Origin: an uncultured Streptococcus sp.
GTDB taxonomy: Bacteria; Bacillota; Bacilli; Lactobacillales; Streptococcaceae
Direction of reading: 5' to 3'
Assembly (NCBI RefSeq): GCF_905372115.1
Contig: NZ_CAJPNR010000033.1
Coordinates: forward strand, 1-23,676
DNA: 23,676 nucleotides
This document shows positions 1-6,724 of the stretch, in pieces (positions within the stretch are counted from its first letter, which is position 1; each line of letters starts with the position of its first letter). The notes under the pieces were generated by a model. That model made no database searches and was not told where the DNA came from. It was given only the letters and a program-made list of their open reading frames with translations. A program made the translations under genes and the position numbers.

Positions 1-293
1 AAACTGGCGGAAAACAAGTTAAAGTTGAAGTTGGTCAAGCAATCTACGTTGAAAAGTTAAACGCTGAAGCTGGTCAAGATGTTACTTTTGACGAAGTTGT
101 TCTTGTTGGTGGTGAAAACACTGTTGTAGGAACTCCGCTTGTTGCTGGAGCTTCTGTTGTCGGAACTGTTGAAAAACAAGGCAAGCAAAAAAAGGTTGTT
201 ACTTACAAGTACAAACCTAAAAAAGGCAGCCATCGTAAACAAGGTCACCGTCAACCATATACAAAAGTTGTCATCAACGCTATCAACGCTTAA
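1..293 (+). CDS. rplU: 50S ribosomal protein L21 (C-terminal part; 5' end outside window)
   Basis: This is the 3' part of the gene for large-subunit protein L21, which binds 23S rRNA. The reading frame begins at base 3, with the first two bases finishing a lysine codon, and runs for 96 residues to TAA at 291-293. The visible part starts at the TGGKQ motif close to the normal N-terminus and ends with the basic KPKKGSHRKQGHRQPYTKV tail typical of L21. Only about eight residues of the usual ~104 are missing, so the start lies just upstream of the window. The prp gene follows after 15 bases and rpmA after that, which is the standard Firmicutes order L21-Prp-L27. Confidence 0.97.
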   Translation, partial: TGGKQVKVEVGQAIYVEKLNAEAGQDVTFDEVVLVGGENTVVGTPLVAGASVVGTVEKQGKQKKVVTYKYKPKKGSHRKQGHRQPYTKVVINAINA

Positions 294-308
294 TTTTAAG
301 GAGATTAA

Positions 309-653
309 ATGATACACGCAGTCTTTGAAAGAGCCGAAGATGGCGAACTGAGGCGTGCAGAAATCACAGGTCACGCCGCGAGTGGTGAATACGGCTTTGA
401 TGTCGTGTGTGCGTCCGTTTCGACGCTCGCCATTAATTTTGTCAATTCAGTTGAGAAATTCGCAGGCTACGAACCAAACTTAGAATTAAACGAAATAGAA
501 GGCGGTTATCTGAAGGTTGAAATTCCTCAGGATATACCGTCACACCAAAGAGAAATGACTCAGCTTTTCTTTGAATCATTTTTCCTAGGAATGGCAAACT
601 TATCGGAGGACTCATCTGAGTTCGTCCAAACCAGAGTTATCACAGAAAACTAA
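309..653 (+). CDS. prp: Ribosomal-processing cysteine protease Prp (YsxB family)
   Basis: This 114-residue protein is the Prp/YsxB cysteine protease that removes the short N-terminal extension of ribosomal protein L27. The family's two catalytic residues are visible: His22 in TGHAASGEYGFD and Cys34 in VVCASVSTLAIN. The length is normal for the family. A good ribosome-binding site, AAGGAG at 298-303, lies five bases before the ATG. The gene sits between rplU and rpmA, as in other Firmicutes, so the protease and its substrate are cotranscribed. The next gene encodes an L27 that carries the cleavable extension, which supports the call. Function is by family knowledge; the catalytic pair is seen directly. 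Confidence 0.95.
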   Translation: MIHAVFERAEDGELRRAEITGHAASGEYGFDVVCASVSTLAINFVNSVEKFAGYEPNLELNEIEGGYLKVEIPQDIPSHQREMTQLFFESFFLGMANLSEDSSEFVQTRVITEN

Positions 654-670
654 CACGGAGGAAAAACATT

Positions 671-964
671 ATGTTAAAAATGAATCTTGCTAACTTGCAA
701 CTATTCGCCCACAAAAAAGGTGGAGGTTCCACATCTAACGGACGTGATTCACAAGCAAAACGTCTGGGAGCTAAAGCAGCTGACGGTCAAACCGTAACAG
801 GCGGTTCTATCCTTTACCGTCAACGCGGCACTCACATCCATGCAGGTGTCAACGTTGGACGCGGCGGAGATGATACTTTGTTCGCAAAAGTTGAAGGCGT
901 AGTACGCTTTGAGCGCAAAGGACGCGATAAGAAACAAGTTTCTGTTTACCCAATCGCTAAATAA
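671..964 (+). CDS. rpmA: 50S ribosomal protein L27 with Prp-cleavable N-terminal extension
   Basis: This 97-residue protein is large-subunit protein L27, whose mature N-terminus reaches towards the peptidyl-transferase centre. The core is canonical (AHKKGGGSTSNGRDSQ, then RQRGTHIHAGVNVGRGGDDTLFAKVEG). Residues 1-12 (MLKMNLANLQLF) are a Firmicutes-type extension, and the expected Prp cut is between Phe12 and Ala13, giving a mature protein starting AHKKG. The ribosome-binding site GGAGG at 657-661 lies nine bases before the ATG at 671. A second in-frame ATG at 680 would still leave most of the extension. The gene is the last of the operon, with a strong terminator just after the stop. Confidence 0.97.
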   Translation: MLKMNLANLQLFAHKKGGGSTSNGRDSQAKRLGAKAADGQTVTGGSILYRQRGTHIHAGVNVGRGGDDTLFAKVEGVVRFERKGRDKKQVSVYPIAK

Positions 965-966
965 TT

Positions 967-1013
967 AATAAGAAATCCCCATGATCGGATATTGAGCATG
1001 GGGATTTCTTATT
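967..1013. terminator. Rho-independent terminator of rplU-prp-rpmA
   Basis: A perfect 17-bp inverted repeat, with arms at 967-983 and 997-1013 and a 13-base loop, starts three bases after the rpmA stop. The arms carry CCCC and GGGG in the middle and A/T at the outer ends, so the hairpin ends in a U-rich arm (TTTCTTATT). It should act as the terminator of the ribosomal operon. Confidence 0.85.
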
Positions 1014-1133
1014 AGAGACGGCACGATAAAGCATTTATTTAATAATTCATGATGATGCTCATCAGTTTTAGCATACAAACTCTGATAATATTCTAAAATT
1101 TTAATTTTTAGACTAATAAATATTTGAAATCGC

Positions 1134-1162
1134 TTGCATTTCCTATTTTTTTATGTTATTCT
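1134..1162 (+). promoter_or_regulatory. Probable promoter of the VWA surface-protein gene
   Basis: TTGCAT at 1134-1139 and TATTCT at 1157-1162 are separated by 17 bases, about 50 bases upstream of the ATG at 1215. A competing -10, TATAAA at 1164-1169, lies just downstream but has no well-spaced -35. The rest of 1014-1133 is AT-rich with small dyads and holds no gene that I can see. Confidence 0.45.
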
Positions 1163-1214
1163 GTATAAAATAGATGCAATCATGTTTCTAAATCTAAAAA
1201 GATAAGGAGAAATT

Positions 1215-2567
1215 ATGGAAAAAGAATCATTTAAACTTCCAGGCTTTTCATTGTATAAATTGAAAGTTGGATTAGCATCAGCAACTCTTCTATTTGCCTT
1301 TTCACAAGCTTCGCATGTTTTTGCAGACCAGGTTGGCACACCACCTTCAAGCAGTATAGCAAAAACTGAAGCAGTAAGCTCTCCGATTGAAGCTGCTGGT
1401 ACTGAAATTGCTGCTGATACGACGAAACCTGTTGTTGAAGAATCTACAGCGAAACCAGGAGATTTGATTGATGTCTCAAAAAATGTATCACCTGTTGATG
1501 TCAAAGAAAGTCAAGAAGGCAATCAAACAGTCCGTGTAGAAACGTCGACTGTTGATGTTACAAAGACAGAAGTGGCTCCGGCAAAGGTTGATAAGGCGCC
1601 AGAGCCAATAACTAGACGTACTGAAAATACTTTATCTGGCACAGATGAAAATGGGAATCCCTATACGCAGTATGAGCGAGTAGATAAGACTACAACTATT
1701 ACCTACACCTCAACGCCACCAACTGTGACAAAAGCTGGTTCAGCTGATATTGTATTTGTTGTCGACCGTTCAGGATCCATGGGTGGCACAATTGATATTG
1801 TTCGTGCAAATATTAATGAATTTGTGCGAAATATTACTAAAGAGGGGATTACAGCACGTTTTGGCTTGGCAACATTTAGTGATGAAGTCTACGGCCGTAA
1901 TTCTGGCAGCAAAGATGAAGATACGGTTCTAACACGGTTTGGGTCATCTTATTTTACAACTGATCCGGCTGAGCTCGAAAAAGCGTTAGCTGCGATTCGT
2001 ATAGCGAGTGGAGGAGATACTCCAGAAACACCAACTCCTGCCTTGAACCAGATTATTTCGACCTATGATTGGTCTAAGTCATCTAAAAATAAGAAATTCG
2101 TCGTTTTATTAACAGATGCTGAAATGAAAGAAGACCCTTCAATTCCAACGGTTGCTGATACACTTGCGGCTTTGAAAGCTGCTGGTATAGAAAGAACCGT
2201 AGCAACGGTAAAATCGATTGAGGGAATTTACAAAAATTTTGCAACAGAAGGCAGAGTGCTTGATATCGAAAATAACCTAGCTGATGCTCTAACAAAAGGA
2301 ACCACTTCATGGATTGTTGAAAGTGTCAATGAAGCTCGTTACTATAAAATCATAAAAGATAGTTATCAATTCTATCTTGAGCGTCGTACTACAATGCCTA
2401 TATCTACCGTCTACCATGTTCAGGCACCAACACTTTTGGCCAAATCTGAACAGACTCTTCCTAAAACAGGAAGTAGCGAAAAGGCAGTCTATAGTGTTGT
2501 GGGGCTTGGTTTGCTTCTGGCTGGCTTGGGGCTAGATATTAGTGTAAGAAAATCAAAAGAACAATAA
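1215..2567 (+). CDS. LPXTG-anchored von Willebrand factor A domain surface protein
   Basis: This is a 450-residue cell-wall protein. Residues 1-37 form a signal peptide with a YSIRK-like variant (FSLYKLKVGLAS), with probable cleavage after VFA at 37. Residues 38-170 are a Pro/Thr/Val/Glu-rich linker. A VWA domain follows at about 177-365 with a complete metal-ion site: D184-x-S186-x-S188 (DRSGS), a Thr in GGDTP at 269, and D301 in LLTDAE. After about 50 residues comes the sortase signal LPKTG at 415-419, then a hydrophobic segment and a basic tail. VWA domains of this kind bind proteins or matrix through a metal ion, so adhesion is likely but inferred. The ribosome-binding site is AAGGAG at 1204-1209. 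The protein is small, with no stalk repeats between VWA and wall anchor. It is convergent with the next gene. Confidence 0.88.
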   Translation: MEKESFKLPGFSLYKLKVGLASATLLFAFSQASHVFADQVGTPPSSSIAKTEAVSSPIEAAGTEIAADTTKPVVEESTAKPGDLIDVSKNVSPVDVKESQEGNQTVRVETSTVDVTKTEVAPAKVDKAPEPITRRTENTLSGTDENGNPYTQYERVDKTTTITYTSTPPTVTKAGSADIVFVVDRSGSMGGTIDIVRANINEFVRNITKEGITARFGLATFSDEVYGRNSGSKDEDTVLTRFGSSYFTTDPAELEKALAAIRIASGGDTPETPTPALNQIISTYDWSKSSKNKKFVVLLTDAEMKEDPSIPTVADTLAALKAAGIERTVATVKSIEGIYKNFATEGRVLDIENNLADALTKGTTSWIVESVNEARYYKIIKDSYQFYLERRTTMPISTVYHVQAPTLLAKSEQTLPKTGSSEKAVYSVVGLGLLLAGLGLDISVRKSKEQ

Positions 2568-2618
2568 CCATCTGCTTATAAAAAATGAATTTTCTATTTG
2601 AGTGATTTTGAATAAAAT

Positions 2619-2660
2619 AAATACCAGAAACGAAGACATACGTCCTCATTTCTGGTATTT
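2619..2660. terminator. Bidirectional terminator between convergent surface-protein genes
   Basis: A 12-bp perfect outer stem (2619-2630 with 2649-2660) encloses a shorter imperfect inner stem (2632-2637 with 2642-2647) and a four-base loop. It has A/T-rich flanks on both sides: A-rich before it and TTTTT after it. It lies 51 bases after the VWA gene stop and just past the stop of the minus-strand gene, so it can end transcription from both directions. Confidence 0.85.
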
Positions 2661-2664
2661 TTCG

Positions 2665-3405
2665 TTATGGTGTAACTTCTTCGTCTTTTATATTGACAAC
2701 GCCATGCCAATTAGTATAATAGGTCTTTCCTTTGTAGTCGAAAGAACCTTGCCTCAAAAGATCGCCATACTCGGTAAAGTAATAATAGTACTTGCCAATC
2801 TTATAAAGTCCGTTTTTATAAGGTGTCCCATCTTCTCCAAAGTAATAAGTATATTCAGAGTAACTAACAAATCTGTTTTTGACCATTTCTCCGTAAGAAT
2901 CAAAGAAGTATTGCTTGCCGTCTACACTGTAAAGATTGATGACCCTTCGTCCTTTTTCGTCAAAATAATAGACTTTACCTGTTGGGCTAGTATAGAAGGA
3001 GTTTTTTAGATTCGTCGGAATTTGTTCTCCTGGATCATCCCGAACTTCGTATATAGATCTATTAGGATCAAGTGCATAGTATTTACCCTTGTAAAGAACG
3101 ATTCTATTTCTAATCCTTTCACCAGTTTCTTCATCAATAACGCTAGGATAATCATTCTTAGGTGCTTCCGGAACCTTGATAGGTCCTGGATCATCAAAGA
3201 TAGTAGGGTCGTCCTCAATGTCTGGTACACTAGGATCGTAAATACCAACTTCACGTCTAGAAGCCCAGTCAGGGATTGACTTGTTCTCTGCTCGAACTGT
3301 TCCGGTGGAAATCAAAGCAGCGGCCAAAGTTGCAGCAGAAGCGAGGGAAAGCCCCAGCCAGTAGCGTCGGTTGAACATTGTTTTGGTGTTCTTTTTTTGT
3401 CTCAT
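2665..3405 (-). CDS. Secreted protein with glucan-binding-type aromatic repeats
   Basis: This is a 246-residue exported protein. Residues 1-39 form a signal peptide (basic start with RRYW, then an Ala/Leu-rich core) with probable cleavage after VRA at 39. Residues 40-95 are acidic and proline-rich. From about 100 to 238 there are six degenerate repeats of 20-22 residues built on the pattern gly-lys-x-TyrTyrPhe-asp-x-x-Gly, for example GKVYYFDEKGRRV, GKQYFFDSYGEMVK and GKYYYYFTEYGDLLR. This resembles the C-terminal repeats of streptococcal glucosyltransferases and glucan-binding proteins. Tryptophan is scarce, which argues against choline binding. There is no catalytic domain and no LPXTG signal, so it may be a free or glucan-tethered binding protein. 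Ligand is inferred. A ribosome-binding site AGAAAGG is on the minus strand at 3419-3413. The gene is divergent from the GH3 gene. Confidence 0.82.
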   Translation of the reverse strand: MRQKKNTKTMFNRRYWLGLSLASAATLAAALISTGTVRAENKSIPDWASRREVGIYDPSVPDIEDDPTIFDDPGPIKVPEAPKNDYPSVIDEETGERIRNRIVLYKGKYYALDPNRSIYEVRDDPGEQIPTNLKNSFYTSPTGKVYYFDEKGRRVINLYSVDGKQYFFDSYGEMVKNRFVSYSEYTYYFGEDGTPYKNGLYKIGKYYYYFTEYGDLLRQGSFDYKGKTYYTNWHGVVNIKDEEVTP

Positions 3406-3423
3406 AGCAAATCCTTTCTATGC

Positions 3424-3491
3424 AACTGTTAGTATAAGATTAAAGAATCTCATTTTTAACAGTTAGGTTATGTTGTTTCTATAAAATTATA
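3424..3491 (-). promoter_or_regulatory. Leader dyad and possible -10 of the minus-strand repeat protein
   Basis: On the minus strand, TATAAT at 3491-3486 is a candidate -10 but has no convincing -35. Between it and the start codon lies an inverted repeat AACTGTTA (3424-3431) and TAACAGTT (3457-3464), with a nested 5-bp dyad AGATT/AATCT (3437-3441, 3446-3450). The dyad could be an operator or a leader hairpin. No known factor is recognised. Confidence 0.4.
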
Positions 3492-3586
3492 CCTCTGTAA
3501 CATTTCTATAATATTGTAATACTATTTCGTTTTTATAGAGATTATATTACTAATTGGTGATAAAAACGAACAATCATTAGATAATA

Positions 3587-3600
3587 AGTAAACGTTTACA
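3587..3600. promoter_or_regulatory. cre site (CcpA operator) upstream of GH3 gene
   Basis: The 12-bp perfect palindrome GTAAACGTTTAC at 3588-3599 gives the 14-mer AGTAAACGTTTACA. This matches the cre consensus TGWAANCGNTNWCA at 13 of 14 positions (first base differs). It overlaps the -35 of the GH3 promoter, the usual position for carbon catabolite repression by CcpA. It could also influence the divergent gene. Confidence 0.75.
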
Positions 3601-3623
3601 AACATCGTTTTTTATGCTATTAT
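3595..3623 (+). promoter_or_regulatory. Promoter of the GH3 hexosaminidase gene
   Basis: TTTACA at 3595-3600, a 17-base spacer, and TATTAT at 3618-3623 preceded by TG at 3615-3616 form an extended -10 promoter. The -35 is embedded in the cre palindrome, so bound CcpA would block polymerase. The expected transcript start is about 18 bases before the chosen ATG. Confidence 0.7.
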
Positions 3624-3647
3624 TATAGGGATGAAAGGAGAATGCCT

Positions 3648-6440
3648 ATGATGAAAAGGTATAAATTACTATTGGCGCTTGCCTTGTCATTACTGGTTTT
3701 TTGGCCATTGGGAGCCATAAAGGCAGATACGGCTAATCAGCCGCCGGAATCTGCTAACCAGTCTGAACAAATAAGTGCTGCTGTTGCAACGGACTCTTCT
3801 GATAGCGGTGCAGGGGCTAGGGGCACGCCAAGTCAGGATAGTCAGATTGCCGCAAAAGCCTTGACAGTCTCTGATGCTTCGGCAGTTGCAGCTACTGAAA
3901 CGGCTGCTTCAAGCCAAGCTGCCAATGCAGAAAATTCGGTGGATAATCCTGCCAAACCAGCGACAGCTCAGTCTGCAGAAGTTTCCTCTGCTACCAATCA
4001 GGCGCAGGGTCAGGCAGCAAGTGATACCCCTTCGGCTTCTAAGAGAGTACAGGAGCTTGTGGCGGATATGACACTTCGTCAGAAGATTACACAGATGCTG
4101 ATGCCAGACTTCAGAAAATGGCAGCAAGATGGCCAAGCCACCCAGTCCGATATGACGGAGCTTAATAAAGAAGTGGCAGAAGCGGTTGATAAATACGACT
4201 TTGGTGGTGTCATTCTCTTTGCTGAGAATGTGAAAGGAACTGCTCAAACCTTAGCCTTGACGCAAGCTCTGCAGCAAGCAGCTATCAGCAACCAAGCTAA
4301 TAATGGTAAATTGCCGCTCTTGCTCGCGATTGACCAAGAAGGTGGTATTGTCTATCGCTTGGGCAGTGGGACTGCTCTTCCTGGCAACATGGCAGTTGGT
4401 GCGACGCGTGATCCAGAATTGGCTAACCAAGCAGGTCAAATTATTGGACGGGAGCTATCGGCTCTAGGTTTGAATGTCAACTTTGCTCCTGTTTTTGATA
4501 CAAATAACAATCCGCAGAATCCAGTTATTGGTTTACGGTCCTTCTCTTCAGACCCTAAGGTTGTTGCCCGTTTGGGGACGGCTATGATGGAGGGGATTCA
4601 GAAATACAATGTCGCAGTAGCGGCTAAGCATTTTCCTGGGCATGGTGATACGGCGGTAGATTCTCACACTGGTCTGCCTCTGGTAGACAAGTCCTATGCG
4701 GAGCTCGAAGCGCTGGAGTTGCTGCCCTTCAAGGCCGCCATTGACAAAAACGCTGATATGCTGATGACAGCCCATATTCAGTATCCTCAGATTGAAAAAG
4801 ACACTATTATATCTAAGCAAACTGGAGAAACCATATATATTCCTGCTACCTTGTCTGATGATATTATTACTGGCATTGTTCGCAAAAAGTTCGGCTACAA
4901 GGGTGTGGTAGTATCTGATGCTATGGGCATGGATGCGATTGCCAAGAATTTTGGAGAATCTGAAGCGGCTATCATGGCAATCAAATCAGGCGTGGATGTA
5001 GTTCTGATGCCAACTGTCTTACGCAGCAAGAGTGATTTAGCTAAGATTGATAAGATTATCAATGATATTGAGCTGGCGGTTCAGAGAGGTGATATTCCAG
5101 TCAGCAGATTAGATGAGTCTGTTACCCGCATCTTGAACTTAAAAGAAAAACGAGGTATTTTAGACTTTGACCCATCTGAGCGTACTCAAGCTAAGGCTGA
5201 AGCAACTGTTGGTTCAGAGCTAAACAGAGATACTGAACGAAAAATCGCTGCTAGTGCAGTGACCGTAGTTAAAAATGATGATACTGTTCTGCCCTTTAAG
5301 GTCAAATCTGGCGACAGAATTTTGCTGTTAGCAGCCTATGACGATGAAGTGCCTGGACTAGAGCTGGGTGTCAAGCGTTTGATAGCTGACGGAGTGATTC
5401 CAGCAGGCGTCACATACGAAGCGCTGAACTACAGCAAGACAACCAAGTTGGAAGATTTGAAAGGAAAGATTGATCAGGCTACTCACATTGTTCTGATTTC
5501 TGAGATTGGACGGCAATCTCAACTGGCCAGCGATTTCTGGTTGACAAGAGTACCGACGGAAGTTGTAGACTATGCAAATGCAACTGGAAAACAGGCAGCT
5601 GTCATGAGCATTTCTAAACCGTATGATGTAGCAAATTATCCTAATGCCAAGGCTATTGTAGCAGTTTATGGAAACAAGGGAATGGATCCGACTGAGTCTC
5701 TGAAGCCGGACAATGCTTTTGGTCCTAATATCCCAGCTGGAGTGGAAGTGATTTTCAATGGTCAAAAACATGTTGGAACGCTACCAGTAAATGTGCCGCG
5801 TATCAAGGATGGCATCATGTCTGAGACAGAGGTAGCCTATCCTATCGGGCATGGTCTCTTTTATACTGATCCAGTTAAGGATATCAAAGTCAATGTTCCT
5901 GCATCTGCTCAGCTAGATCAGCCTTTTACACCTACCGTTACCCTGAGTGGATTAAATGGTCTAGAGAAAAATGACTATCGTCTTGCCCTTAAGATGGATA
6001 ATCAGCATTTCAGCATTCTCCCTAGTCCAGACTATACCATCTCTGGTGATACTGTTCTGATTTCTAAAAAAGCCAACGATACTAATCCGGTTGAGATTGG
6101 TTTGAAAGGCTTAGTGGAAGGTCAGTTCAGTCCAGTGCTTTCCCTAACCTTGATTGACAGTCAAGACAGAGAATTTAGCATGGGAGAAGGATATTACAAG
6201 GAGCTTGTTCAAGTTACTGCAGTTAGGCAGAACATGGTCTCAGGTCAACAAAATCCTCCGCAGTTGAGTTTGCGTTCTGTTGAACCTGTAAGTTCTCGTC
6301 GGCAACTAAGTCAGCAGGCTGCACAGGCTAGCCAGCTCCCTAAAACAGGAGACGGCAGCAGTTTGTTCTTAACCTTGCTGGGTGCCTTGTTCTTGTTTGG
6401 AATTGTCTATCTGTATGGCTTATCATACCGAAGACTATAA
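3648..6440 (+). CDS. LPXTG-anchored GH3 beta-N-acetylhexosaminidase (NagZ type)
   Basis: This is a 930-residue wall-anchored glycosidase, numbered from ATG 3648. That start lies seven bases after GGAG (3637-3640); the earlier in-frame ATG at 3642 is too close to the site, and ATG 3651 is also possible. Residues 1 to about 27 are a signal peptide (cut after IKA). About 28-130 is low-complexity Ala/Ser/Gln. The GH3 N-domain spans 132 to about 500, with the NagZ motif KHFPGHGDTAVDSH at 327-340 (the Asp338/His340 dyad) and the nucleophile Asp424 in VVSDAMGMDAI. A GH3 C-domain spans about 525-735, followed by an Ig-like or unknown region to about 860 and LPKTG at 897-901. NagZ-type enzymes release terminal beta-GlcNAc, so host glycans or peptidoglycan are likely substrates; which one is inference. 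A cre site suggests glucose repression. Confidence 0.9.
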   Translation: MMKRYKLLLALALSLLVFWPLGAIKADTANQPPESANQSEQISAAVATDSSDSGAGARGTPSQDSQIAAKALTVSDASAVAATETAASSQAANAENSVDNPAKPATAQSAEVSSATNQAQGQAASDTPSASKRVQELVADMTLRQKITQMLMPDFRKWQQDGQATQSDMTELNKEVAEAVDKYDFGGVILFAENVKGTAQTLALTQALQQAAISNQANNGKLPLLLAIDQEGGIVYRLGSGTALPGNMAVGATRDPELANQAGQIIGRELSALGLNVNFAPVFDTNNNPQNPVIGLRSFSSDPKVVARLGTAMMEGIQKYNVAVAAKHFPGHGDTAVDSHTGLPLVDKSYAELEALELLPFKAAIDKNADMLMTAHIQYPQIEKDTIISKQTGETIYIPATLSDDIITGIVRKKFGYKGVVVSDAMGMDAIAKNFGESEAAIMAIKSGVDVVLMPTVLRSKSDLAKIDKIINDIELAVQRGDIPVSRLDESVTRILNLKEKRGILDFDPSERTQAKAEATVGSELNRDTERKIAASAVTVVKNDDTVLPFKVKSGDRILLLAAYDDEVPGLELGVKRLIADGVIPAGVTYEALNYSKTTKLEDLKGKIDQATHIVLISEIGRQSQLASDFWLTRVPTEVVDYANATGKQAAVMSISKPYDVANYPNAKAIVAVYGNKGMDPTESLKPDNAFGPNIPAGVEVIFNGQKHVGTLPVNVPRIKDGIMSETEVAYPIGHGLFYTDPVKDIKVNVPASAQLDQPFTPTVTLSGLNGLEKNDYRLALKMDNQHFSILPSPDYTISGDTVLISKKANDTNPVEIGLKGLVEGQFSPVLSLTLIDSQDREFSMGEGYYKELVQVTAVRQNMVSGQQNPPQLSLRSVEPVSSRRQLSQQAAQASQLPKTGDGSSLFLTLLGALFLFGIVYLYGLSYRRL

Positions 6441-6507
6441 GAAATAAAAAATGAGAATACAGCAGTAATACTTTCGTAGCTTTACTTATTCTTGATAACA
6501 TAACAAA

Positions 6508-6557
6508 AAGGAAGAATCCAAGACAACTTTGCAGTAAAAGCGGATTCTTCCTTCTTT
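6508..6557 (+). terminator. Terminator after the GH3 gene
   Basis: A perfect 12-bp stem AAGGAAGAATCC/GGATTCTTCCTT (6508-6519 with 6542-6553), a 22-base loop and a CTTT run follow the GH3 stop by about 70 bases. Bases 6558 to about 6650 hold no gene or clear signal. Confidence 0.8.
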
Positions 6558-6654
6558 ATTTAGAAATTTGCAGAAATGCGGTAACGGAAAGCTTTGTGAT
6601 CTTGCTAAAAGAACCTGACCTTAAATATTTTACTTAACTGTCATCGGTTTACTA

Positions 6655-6683
6655 TTTACTTTTTATACGTTTTTTGGTATAAT
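6655..6683 (+). promoter_or_regulatory. Promoter of the oligopeptide-binding lipoprotein gene
   Basis: TTTACT at 6655-6660, a 17-base spacer, and the consensus TATAAT at 6678-6683 with TGG directly before it (extended -10). The expected transcript start falls at about 6690, inside the inverted repeat that follows. Confidence 0.8.
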
Positions 6684-6688
6684 AGTTC

Positions 6689-6707
6689 ATGTTATAAAAT
6701 ATAACAT
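6689..6707. promoter_or_regulatory. Operator-like dyad at the transcript start of the lipoprotein gene
   Basis: A perfect inverted repeat ATGTTATA-AAA-TATAACAT spans 19 bases at or just after the expected transcription start and just before the ribosome-binding site AAAGGAGG (6709-6716). Its position suits a repressor site. As an RNA hairpin it would be weak (all A/T except one pair). The cognate regulator is unknown. Confidence 0.5.
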
Positions 6708-6724
6708 CAAAGGAGGTTCTATCC

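Noticed and set aside
57..374. Minus-strand open frame across rplU and prp
   Set aside because: It overlaps two certain genes on the other strand and shows no recognisable protein features.
1014..1133. Small RNA gene or degraded mobile element in the AT-rich gap after rpmA
   Set aside because: Only short A/T dyads are present (for example CTAAAA/TTTTAG at 1093-1111); there is no promoter-terminator pair and no coding trace.
2602..3009. Plus-strand open frame of 135 codons opposite the repeat protein
   Set aside because: It starts inside or before the bidirectional terminator and mirrors the repeat-rich minus-strand gene; its composition is that of an antisense frame.
3642..3647. ATG 3642 as the start of the GH3 gene
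   Set aside because: It lies one base after the GGAG of the ribosome-binding site; ATG 3648 has the normal seven-base spacing.
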